Assembly: GCA_937896275.1 (NCBI GenBank)
Contig: CALBMW010000555.1
Span: 1-6,419 of the forward strand
DNA: 6,419 bases
From: an uncultured Myxococcales bacterium
Lineage (GTDB): Bacteria > Myxococcota_A > Bradymonadia > UBA7976 > UBA1532
Direction: 5' to 3'
In this document: in pieces, positions 1 to 5,111 of the stretch
Layout of the letters: each line of letters opens with the position of its first letter
Numbering within the stretch: position 1 is the first letter of the stretch
Notes under the pieces: model-generated
Databases searched by the model: none
What the model saw: the letters and a program-made list of their open reading frames with translations, nothing else
Told to the model about the DNA's origin: nothing
Translations under genes and position numbers: made by a program

Positions 1-80
1 TGCCCCGACCGACCTACAGGGTTGCCCCGACCGACCTACAGGGTTGCCCCGACCGACCTACAGGGTTGCCCCGACCGCCC
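1..80. repeat. 22-bp tandem repeat overlapping the 3' end of the DUF4336-like gene
   Basis: Three identical 22-bp copies lie at 1-22, 23-44 and 45-66, followed by a partial fourth at 67-80 with one mismatch. Each unit begins TGCCCCGACC and ends CTACAGGGT. The CTA inside each unit is TAG on the minus strand, and the CTA at 58-60 is the stop codon of the minus-strand gene. The last 22 bases of that gene (58-79) match the downstream unit at 21 of 22 positions, so the array looks like a tandem duplication of the gene's own tail. The array continues past the left edge, so total copy number is unknown. There are no spacers, so it is not CRISPR. Nothing else is visible in positions 1-57. Confidence 0.95.
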
Positions 81-786
81 GAAGCACGCCCGCGGGATCG
101 TCGTCGATGACGCCGCCGTGCGCGACGATCACCCGCCGCAGGTCGGGGGTCTCGGCCAGGCGCTCGAGGTGGGCGCGCAGGGCCCCGCGGTCCTTCACCA
201 TGAGCAGGCGCGTGATGCTGGTGACCTTCGGGGCGCCGGCGTTGCCGAGGACACGCCCGTAGAACCACCAGAAGAGACCCTTGCCGTGCGGCAGGTTGAA
301 GATCGCGTCGTTGAACACCAGCGTCGCGCCGTCGGCCGAGGTCACGCGCATCACGCCCTCGAGCCCCCCGAGGCCATCGATGGGCTCGAAGGTCACGGCG
401 TCATCGCCCGGGCGCGGCAGGTCATCGTAGGTGGCGTCGACCGCGACCTTGTCTGCGACCTTCTTGCGCGCGGCGCGCGGACAGATGACGCCCAGGTCGG
501 GGTAGCGCGCGCGGTAGCGGGCGGCGTCGCGGCGGTGCCAACCGTTGGGCACGACCAGCCAGCGGGGACGGCCAAGGGCCTCGAGCCAGGCCATGCCGGC
601 CTCGTCGAGCGCCACGCCGTTGTGCAGCAATAGATCGCCCGAGGCCAAGCGCACCACCACCATGCATCGACGCAGCGCCATGCCGTCGAGCGCGCCCTCG
701 ACGCGCCACAGGTTGTCGGCGAGCTGCTGCGGAGCGTCATGTTGCAGGACGCGCCAGTCGGTCTCCGAGGTGCGGGTCGTCTTCAT
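58..786 (-). CDS. DUF4336-like protein (metallo-beta-lactamase-fold-like)
   Basis: A 242-residue soluble protein with no signal peptide or membrane span. Its layout resembles the DUF4336 family as I recall it: LWRVEG near residue 27, a MVVVRLASGDLLLHNGVAL strand pair at 42-60, a VVPNGWHRRDAARYRARYPD segment at 78-97, a VFNDAIFNLP strand at 157-166, and a late AHGGVI at 222-227. DUF4336 is related to the metallo-beta-lactamase fold, but the canonical HxHxDH zinc motif is not present here, so hydrolase activity is uncertain. The start is the ATG at 784-786. An in-frame ATG at 871-873 would add 29 Arg/Pro-rich residues encoded by repetitive DNA, which I judge spurious. No clear Shine-Dalgarno precedes the chosen start. 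The stop codon lies inside the 22-bp repeat. The gene is divergent from the CHAP lipoprotein gene. Family assignment is by eye; coding status is strong. Confidence 0.8.
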   Translation of the reverse strand: MKTTRTSETDWRVLQHDAPQQLADNLWRVEGALDGMALRRCMVVVRLASGDLLLHNGVALDEAGMAWLEALGRPRWLVVPNGWHRRDAARYRARYPDLGVICPRAARKKVADKVAVDATYDDLPRPGDDAVTFEPIDGLGGLEGVMRVTSADGATLVFNDAIFNLPHGKGLFWWFYGRVLGNAGAPKVTSITRLLMVKDRGALRAHLERLAETPDLRRVIVAHGGVIDDDPAGVLRAVGATL

Positions 787-810
787 GTCGCGGGATCTAC
801 GACGTGGCGC

Positions 811-835
811 GGACCGCCGCAAGTCGGCGCGGTCC
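811..835. promoter_or_regulatory. Inverted repeat near the DUF4336-like gene start
   Basis: GGACCGC at 811-817 is complementary to GCGGTCC at 829-835, a perfect 7-bp pair with an 11-base centre. Past one mismatch, three more outer bases pair. It lies 25 bases upstream of the minus-strand start, where an operator or 5'-UTR hairpin would sit. Chance dyads are common in DNA this GC-rich, so a regulatory role is only a possibility. Confidence 0.3.
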
Positions 836-846
836 ACGCGGGCGGG

Positions 847-953
847 AGAGTCGCCTGGAGAATCACCTGGCACCTCCGCGGCGGCTGCACCTCCGCGGCG
901 GCTGCAGAATCACCTGGCACCTCCGCGGCACCTCCGCGGCAGCACCTCCGCGG
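847..953. repeat. Irregular GC-rich direct-repeat cluster
   Basis: The 11-mer CACCTCCGCGG occurs five times, starting at 871, 888, 918, 929 and 943, and each copy contains the CCGCGG palindrome. A 12-mer, AGAATCACCTGG, occurs at 859-870 and 906-917, with a 10/12 relative at 847-858. Together they form a 24-bp exact direct repeat at 859-882 and 906-929. Spacing between 11-mers is irregular (17, 30, 11 and 14 bases), unlike the regular arrays elsewhere in the window. It lies entirely in the divergent promoter region. It could be repeated protein-binding sites or the remains of slippage; the sequence alone does not decide. Confidence 0.85.
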
Positions 954-988
954 GCAGCACGGCGCCCGGTGTCCGCGCTCCGATCGAC

Positions 989-1019
989 TTGCGGCGGTGC
1001 GCCGATGGACCTAAGGTCC
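989..1019 (+). promoter_or_regulatory. Weak candidate promoter with overlapping palindrome
   Basis: TTGCGG at 989-994 and TAAGGT at 1012-1017 are 17 bases apart, a poor but correctly spaced sigma70-like pair about 40 bases before the lipoprotein start. The second hexamer lies in a perfect odd palindrome, GGACCT-A-AGGTCC, at 1007-1019. A protein bound there would block or control this promoter. The hexamers match consensus weakly, so this is a suggestion rather than a promoter call. Confidence 0.25.
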
Positions 1020-1044
1020 GACCGACCTGCCCAACCGTCCCCAT

Positions 1045-1050
1045 GGAGGA
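1045..1050 (+). promoter_or_regulatory. Ribosome binding site (GGAGGA)
   Basis: GGAGGA lies five bases before the ATG at 1056. It is the strongest Shine-Dalgarno in the window and fixes the start of the lipoprotein. The open frame itself extends in-frame upstream to 804 through repetitive sequence. Confidence 0.8.
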
Positions 1051-1055
1051 ACGCG

Positions 1056-3224
1056 ATGCCTCTCCTGTCCCGAACGTCGGCGAAGGGGCTCTGCTTCGCC
1101 GTGTTGTTCGTCGGGTGTGTCTCGGAGAAGTCCGCCGAGGGCGACCCCGACGCGAGCGCGCAGGGCGGGTGCACGCCGGGCGAGACCCAGGCCTGCCTGT
1201 GCCCGGACGCTTCTGGCGGGGTCCAGATCTGCGCCGACGCGGGCGACCGCTGGCTGGCCTGCAGTTGCACCCCGGCGTCGCCGGATCAGGCCGACGGCGG
1301 GCCAACCGCCGACGGTGAAGCGACCCCCGGACCCGCCTGCGCCGCCCCCGAGGACTGCGCCGCGCTCGGGGCGCAGTATCAGTGCATCGACGGTCGCTGC
1401 GAGGTCGACCCGGACTTCAGCCCGGGGCCGTCGGCCGAGGCCCAAGATGCATGGGAGAGCCTCGGCGAGCGTGGCGGCGCCGCCGTCCCCCTCGGCGAAC
1501 AGATCGACGCGTTCTGCGGCGTGCCGAACTACAGCAACGGCAACCGCGGCGGCACGTGCTGCTGGGCCCACACCGACGGGTCGTCGATCTTCGGCTACCG
1601 CCACCAATGCACCGAGTACGCCTTTCGGTTCATCTGCGAGCACTACGACGCGATCCTCGGCTGCAAGGACACGGGCAAGGGCGGGCACGTCTATGGCGAC
1701 GCGCACCAGTGGTTCGACAACCAGAAGGATCACCCGATCCTCGCCTTGCTCGAGCGCCACCGGAGCGGCGAGACGGTGGAGCCGCCGCGTCCCGGAGACG
1801 TCCTCGTCTTCGCCGCCACGGACGCGAACCCATGGGGGCACGTCGCCATCGTTCGCGAGGTCGGGGCCGACTTCGTCGCGGTCATCGAGCAGAACGTCAC
1901 CAGCACGGCCGCCGATGGCTACCACGCGCACGTCCTGCATGTGGACGGCGGCCGCTACCGCATCTCCGGCGCGCTGGGCTGGCTTCGGGTGCCCGGTGGT
2001 TGGCCCGCGTGCGGTGTGGCGGGGCCGTCGCTCGTGACGCCGATGGAGGGCTCGCGCTTCGACGCCGGCGAGATCATCCGCTTCGCCTGGACTTCGCCCA
2101 ACGAGCGCGCGGATCACTTCGTCCGCATCCGCAACGAGACCACCGACGAGCTGGTGGTGGAGGACCTGAACGTCGGACAGGATGGATCCCTCGAGCGTGC
2201 CTTCGACGCGCCCGCCGACTACCGCTGGGCGGTTCACTTCCCGGACGTGCGCTGCGGTGAAGGCACCTGCCAGTCCGAGATCTTCCACTTCACCGTGGTC
2301 GCCCCCGGCGACTGCGAGGACGGTGAATCGCGGGCCTGCGGGCAGGACGTCGGCGTGTGCCGCCAAGGGGTCGAGCGGTGCGCCGGCCGAGCGTGGAGCG
2401 GCGCATGCGAGGGGGCGCTCGGGCCGCAGGACGAGACCTGTGACGGTCTGGACAACGACTGCGACGGCATGATCGACGACGGCGCGAGCTGCGCCGACGG
2501 GAGGAGCTGCGTGGGGGGCCAGTGCGTGCAGGACGGCGACTGCCAGGACGGCGTCACGCGCGCGTGCGGCTCGGACGCGGGGGCGTGCGCGCCGGGGCAG
2601 GAGCGCTGCGTCGGCGGCGCGTGGAACGGAGTGTGCGCCGGCCAGATCGGGCCGGTCCCGGAGCAATGCGATGGCCAGGACAATGACTGCGACGGGGCGG
2701 TGGATGACGGCGACGGGCTGTGCGGAGCCGGGGCGTCCTGCGAGGACGCGCGGTGTGTCCGGGATGCGCCCGCCTGCCACGTCGTGCGCGTCTATCCGCA
2801 GACCGCGCAGACCTACACCGACTGCGAGATGGCAGACTTCGCGATCTGGCGCGGCCGTGCGTCCGACCCCGACGGGAACACCGCCGATCTGACCTTCACC
2901 AAGTGCGGGGAGGCGGGCGGCCCTCGCGCGGACGTCCCCTTCTGGGTGGTCACCGGCGGCGAGCGCCCCAGCCGTGACCAGCTGTGCGTGCGCGCGCCCG
3001 ATCAAGCCTGCGAGGGCTGCTGCCGTGACGAGGGCGTGTGGCGGACGGGGGTGGATCAGCTGACGGTGTCGGGCGTCCGGCTGTGGCCCGATCCCTCGTA
3101 CATCAGCCCCGCGCGGGCGGGCGAGATGAAGTACCTGTACGTGCAGACCGGTGGCAGCGACGATCCGGGCGCCTTCTGGTGGACGCAGGCGAGAGCCTTC
3201 GCGTTCCGCATCGACTGCGAGTGA
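1056..3224 (+). CDS. Secreted CHAP-domain lipoprotein with Ig-like and MopE-type motifs
   Basis: A 722-residue multidomain protein. Residues 1-21 form a lipoprotein signal peptide ending LFVGC, with C21 the predicted lipidated cysteine; F at -3 departs from the usual lipobox. Cysteine-rich segments follow at 39-71 (GETQACLC) and 95-115. A CHAP domain spans about 145-310, with candidate catalytic C185 (RHQCTEYAF), H262 (WGHVAIV) and E278 or N280 (IEQN). CHAP domains are NlpC/P60-like amidases or endopeptidases, often cutting peptidoglycan cross-bridges or amide links such as glutathionylspermidine. An Ig/fibronectin-like domain spans about 320-415. Two cysteine-rich modules of 76-residue period each end in a MopE-type motif: CDGLDNDCDGMIDDG at 462-476 and CDGQDNDCDGAVDDG at 538-552. 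The last domain (about 576-722) is unrecognised. Placement on the cell surface or outer membrane is inferred. The strong GGAGGA site supports the start. Confidence 0.92.
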   Translation: MPLLSRTSAKGLCFAVLFVGCVSEKSAEGDPDASAQGGCTPGETQACLCPDASGGVQICADAGDRWLACSCTPASPDQADGGPTADGEATPGPACAAPEDCAALGAQYQCIDGRCEVDPDFSPGPSAEAQDAWESLGERGGAAVPLGEQIDAFCGVPNYSNGNRGGTCCWAHTDGSSIFGYRHQCTEYAFRFICEHYDAILGCKDTGKGGHVYGDAHQWFDNQKDHPILALLERHRSGETVEPPRPGDVLVFAATDANPWGHVAIVREVGADFVAVIEQNVTSTAADGYHAHVLHVDGGRYRISGALGWLRVPGGWPACGVAGPSLVTPMEGSRFDAGEIIRFAWTSPNERADHFVRIRNETTDELVVEDLNVGQDGSLERAFDAPADYRWAVHFPDVRCGEGTCQSEIFHFTVVAPGDCEDGESRACGQDVGVCRQGVERCAGRAWSGACEGALGPQDETCDGLDNDCDGMIDDGASCADGRSCVGGQCVQDGDCQDGVTRACGSDAGACAPGQERCVGGAWNGVCAGQIGPVPEQCDGQDNDCDGAVDDGDGLCGAGASCEDARCVRDAPACHVVRVYPQTAQTYTDCEMADFAIWRGRASDPDGNTADLTFTKCGEAGGPRADVPFWVVTGGERPSRDQLCVRAPDQACEGCCRDEGVWRTGVDQLTVSGVRLWPDPSYISPARAGEMKYLYVQTGGSDDPGAFWWTQARAFAFRIDCE

Positions 3225-3227
3225 CAG

Positions 3228-3240
3228 GCCCGCGCCGGGC
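3228..3240 (+). terminator. Small GC hairpin after the lipoprotein stop
   Basis: GCCCG at 3228-3232 pairs with CGGGC at 3236-3240 around a 3-base loop, starting three bases after the TGA stop. There is no T-tract, so it is not a standard intrinsic terminator. It might slow polymerase or protect the mRNA end. Evidence is weak because such 5-bp stems are frequent at this GC content. Confidence 0.25.
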
Positions 3241-3313
3241 TGCATGATCGCCCTGCTGCATGATGGCCCTGCTGCGTGATCGCCCTGCTGCGTGATCGCC
3301 CTGCTGCATGATG
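3241..3313. repeat. 16-bp tandem repeat between lipoprotein and HTTM cluster
   Basis: Four full units of consensus TGCRTGATCGCCCTGC lie at 3241-3256, 3257-3272, 3273-3288 and 3289-3304, with a partial fifth from 3305. Units 3 and 4 are identical. Units 1 and 2 have A for G at the fourth base, and unit 2 also has G for C at the ninth. The array fills most of the 117-base gap before the next gene. No promoter is recognisable beside it. The 16-bp period would shift the reading frame inside a gene, but the array is outside any supported coding region. It is either slippage-derived spacer or a set of binding sites. Confidence 0.93.
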
Positions 3314-3341
3314 CGGCAGCCACCGCTCCGGAGTCCCCCGC

Positions 3342-3797
3342 ATGGACGCGCCCCCCACCGTCGCCGCCCCCTCGCCGGGGCGCCTGCGCGCGCGCGCCGC
3401 GGGCTTCGTCGTGCTCGGCGCGATCATCACGCTCGGACCCGCCTACGGTCACTTCTTCGCGACCGGCAGCCACGAGTACCTGGGCTGGAAGATGTTCAGC
3501 CGGCAGGCCACGGACTTCTGCGCCGTCGCGTACTGGCGCCCTGACCCGGGCGGCCGCGTACCCCTCGACCGCTTCGCCGTCCTCGGCTACGACCCCGACC
3601 GCGCGCCCGTCGATCTGCGGCGCGTCCGCGACCCGGCCGCGGCCCGCGTCATCGGCGCCAAGATGTGCGCTCGCCTGGGGCGGGGCGCCGACGTCCGCGT
3701 CGATCTGCGGTGCGCCACCAAGGACGGCTGGCGCGACTCGCCCGCCACCGACACATCGCCCGCCACCGACACTTCTCTCTGCCGGACCACGCGGTGA
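3342..3797 (+). CDS. Small membrane protein preceding the HTTM gene
   Basis: A 151-residue protein. One hydrophobic span lies at about 18-38, followed by a probable extracytoplasmic domain with the segment EYLGWKMFSR at 45-54 and cysteines at 60, 109, 124 and 147 that could form disulphides. I cannot name a family. The aromatic W-x-MFS segment after a single span recalls small proteins or C-terminal extensions found beside HTTM proteins, but that is recollection and inference. The ATG at 3342 has a CGGAG site at 3329-3333, eight bases upstream. The C-terminus is a tandem duplication, SPATDT twice, from an 18-bp DNA repeat; the protein then ends SLCRTTR. Its TGA stop overlaps a GTG in the HTTM frame (GTGA, 3794-3797), and the likelier HTTM start is eight bases after the stop. 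It is probably the first gene of a four-gene operon and a partner of the HTTM protein. Confidence 0.8.
   Translation: MDAPPTVAAPSPGRLRARAAGFVVLGAIITLGPAYGHFFATGSHEYLGWKMFSRQATDFCAVAYWRPDPGGRVPLDRFAVLGYDPDRAPVDLRRVRDPAAARVIGAKMCARLGRGADVRVDLRCATKDGWRDSPATDTSPATDTSLCRTTR
3738..3773. repeat. In-frame 18-bp tandem duplication
   Basis: TCGCCCGCCACCGACACA at 3738-3755 is followed directly by a copy at 3756-3773 differing only in the last base. It encodes SPATDT twice near the C-terminus of the small membrane protein. The 18-bp period preserves the reading frame. Confidence 0.92.
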
Positions 3798-3801
3798 GAG
3801 G
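3796..3801 (+). promoter_or_regulatory. Ribosome binding site deciding the HTTM start
   Basis: GAGAGG lies four bases before the ATG at 3806, a short but usable spacing. It favours that ATG over the in-frame GTG at 3794, which has no purine-rich site but overlaps the upstream stop. Confidence 0.45.
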
Positions 3802-3805
3802 CCTC

Positions 3806-4657
3806 ATGACCCTGGCCGCGGCCGAGGGCTCCACCCGCCTCGCCGCGTTGCTGCGCGTCGGCCTCGCCCTGCTGGTCTGGACTCGATTCTGCAATGACTT
3901 CGCGGCGTTCCATGACAACGGCGCGGCGTGGACCCTGCTGGGCGCGTCCCTCTTCGCGTCCTCGACCCTGATGCTGCTGGGCTGGCGCAGCCGCCTCGCG
4001 ACGGCCTGGACGGGCCTCACGCTGGCGGCGATCGTGGTCTACCTGGGCGTCGTCGAGCGGCACTACGCGCTGCTCCACCACCACGTCTCACTGCTGATGA
4101 TCGCGACGGTGCTCCTCGCGCTCACCCCCTGCGGCGGCTCCCTCTCGCTCGACCGTTGGCGCGCGGTGCGGGCGGCCGAACGCGCCGGTCGGCCGCCCCC
4201 CCCCGAGCGCGGCCCCCAATGGGCCGTCCACCTCATCGCCCTGCAGATGAGCGCGGTCTACCTGTGGGGCGCCATCGACAAGACCCGCGTGGCGTGGCTC
4301 AGCGGCGAACGCCTCGAGGCCATCTTGATGTACCACTACACCGGCTCGGACTGGCCCTCGTGGCCGGGCTTCCCGGCCCTGTGCCTCGCCGGCGCGGTCA
4401 GCACCGTCGCCCTGGAGTACGCGCTGGCCGTCGGTCTTTGGTTCCCGCGGTGGCACCGCGTCCTGATCCCCACGGTCATCGTCTTCCACGGCCTGCTGTA
4501 CTTCACGCTGCCCGTCGCCACCTTCAGCGCGACCATGTACGTGATGATGCTGGCCTTCGTGCCCGCCGCGACCGTGCACCGCGTCGTCGATCGACTGCTC
4601 GGTCAGGGCGAAGCGGTGGACGCAGCGCCGCATAGCACGCAGGATGCCGCCCCATGA
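3806..4657 (+). CDS. HTTM-domain membrane protein (vitamin K-dependent gamma-carboxylase-like)
   Basis: A 283-residue polytopic membrane protein that is essentially a bare HTTM domain (horizontally transferred transmembrane domain, related to the membrane part of vitamin K-dependent gamma-glutamyl carboxylase). Hydrophobic spans lie at about 11-28, 40-60, 65-83, 92-108, 138-156, 188-212 and 218-254 (one or two passes). Family features include HHHVSLLM at 91-98 leading into LTPCGGSLSLDRW at 106-118, then Y152-x6-K159-x4-W164-x2-G167, EYAL at 204-207, and an FHGLLYF-FSATMY stretch at 227-245. K159 aligns with the lysine reported as the catalytic base in human GGCX. Animal enzymes couple reduced vitamin K epoxidation to glutamate carboxylation; bacterial HTTM proteins are mostly uncharacterised, so activity here is inferred. 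The ATG at 3806 has a GAGAGG site; GTG at 3794, overlapping the upstream stop, is the alternative. Its stop overlaps the next ATG (ATGA, 4654-4657). Confidence 0.9.
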   Translation: MTLAAAEGSTRLAALLRVGLALLVWTRFCNDFAAFHDNGAAWTLLGASLFASSTLMLLGWRSRLATAWTGLTLAAIVVYLGVVERHYALLHHHVSLLMIATVLLALTPCGGSLSLDRWRAVRAAERAGRPPPPERGPQWAVHLIALQMSAVYLWGAIDKTRVAWLSGERLEAILMYHYTGSDWPSWPGFPALCLAGAVSTVALEYALAVGLWFPRWHRVLIPTVIVFHGLLYFTLPVATFSATMYVMMLAFVPAATVHRVVDRLLGQGEAVDAAPHSTQDAAP

Positions 4658-5067
4658 GCGACTTTCGACCGACCGCCGTGGCCTGGGGTTTCGCCCTCGC
4701 GAACCTCGCCTTGGCCCTCGTGCTCGCCTTCGGCGTCTTCTTCGTCCTGCCCACGCGCTGGTGGGTGGTCGACGTGCCGTCGGCCGTCGTGGTGGCGCTG
4801 ATGGTGGGCGCGGGCGTGGGCTACCTGCGCCGCGACCGCTGGGGCCTGATCCTGGCGCGGATCGCGGCGGCGGCCGTGCTGGTGGGCGGCCTCGCGACGT
4901 TCGCGGCGATCACCCTCTCCACCGCCTTCCTGCAGGGCGTGCACGGCGTGCTGGGCAAGGGGACGTCGATGCTCTTCCTGCTGCTGGTCATCCCGGTGGG
5001 CACCTGGCTGGTCCTCTTCCCCGCCCTGCAGCTCGGCTGGCTGCACGGCCAGCCGCCGCGGCGATGA
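4654..5067 (+). CDS. Four-span membrane protein of unknown function
   Basis: A 137-residue, very hydrophobic protein with spans at about 10-33, 42-58, 63-90 and 105-127, a short N-terminus and a basic tail (QPPRR). Positive residues at 59-62 (RRDR) between spans 2 and 3 suggest that loop is cytoplasmic. I recognise no family, catalytic motif or conserved cysteines. The ATG overlaps the HTTM stop (ATGA) and has AGGA nine bases upstream at 4641-4644, so translation is probably coupled to the HTTM gene. Tight coupling suggests a subunit or helper for the HTTM protein or the downstream toroid protein, but this rests on context only. Its own stop overlaps an ATG at 5064 that opens a 15-codon ORF. 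Confidence 0.85.
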   Translation: MSDFRPTAVAWGFALANLALALVLAFGVFFVLPTRWWVVDVPSAVVVALMVGAGVGYLRRDRWGLILARIAAAAVLVGGLATFAAITLSTAFLQGVHGVLGKGTSMLFLLLVIPVGTWLVLFPALQLGWLHGQPPRR

Positions 5068-5111
5068 GGCGGCCGTCCTCCACGATCGCTGCGTTCGGGT
5101 CGCCCCGTTGA
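5064..5111 (+). CDS. Possible 15-codon leader ORF bridging two genes
   Basis: An ATG at 5064 overlaps the stop of the four-span protein gene (ATGA) and opens a 15-residue frame, MRRPSSTIAAFGSPR. Its TGA at 5109-5111 overlaps the TTG start of the next gene (TTGA). If translated it would carry ribosomes from one gene to the other across a 40-base gap with no good Shine-Dalgarno. It could instead be chance. It could also be the true N-terminus of the downstream protein, separated by a one-base error, for example a missing C in the run at 5103-5106. The peptide itself has no recognisable function. Confidence 0.3.
   Translation: MRRPSSTIAAFGSPR

Larger units (their letters stand above)
787..1055. 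other. Divergent intergenic region
   Basis: These 269 bases separate the minus-strand DUF4336-like gene from the plus-strand lipoprotein gene and must hold both promoters unless transcription starts elsewhere. I see a dyad at 811-835, a GC-rich direct-repeat cluster at 847-953, a palindrome at 1007-1019 and a ribosome binding site at 1045-1050. I see no convincing small gene. Open frames through here are extensions of the flanking genes into repetitive sequence. Confidence 0.7.

Noticed and set aside
22..633. A 203-codon plus-strand frame opposite the DUF4336-like gene.
   Set aside because: It starts in the tandem repeat and has no recognisable features; the minus strand has the family-like protein.
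787..873. N-terminal extension of the DUF4336-like protein to an ATG at 871-873.
   Set aside because: The extra 29 residues are Arg/Pro-rich, partly encoded by the repeat cluster, and precede the recognisable domain.
804..1055. Extension of the lipoprotein to an in-frame ATG at 804.
   Set aside because: It would bury the lipoprotein signal peptide 84 residues inside the protein and ignore the GGAGGA site before 1056.
3241..3313. The 16-bp array as a CRISPR.
   Set aside because: Units are directly adjacent with no spacers and there are no cas genes. The same holds for the other arrays.
1011..3473. An 820-codon open frame on the minus strand opposite the lipoprotein gene.
   Set aside because: It is antisense to a gene with a strong ribosome site, signal peptide and clear domains. 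Its translation is low-complexity Ala/Arg/Gly/Val-rich, as expected from GC-rich shadow frames.
3665..3805. Extension of the HTTM protein to an in-frame ATG at 3665.
   Set aside because: The added 47 residues are Arg/His-rich and overlap the upstream gene in another frame; ATG 3806 with GAGAGG is better.
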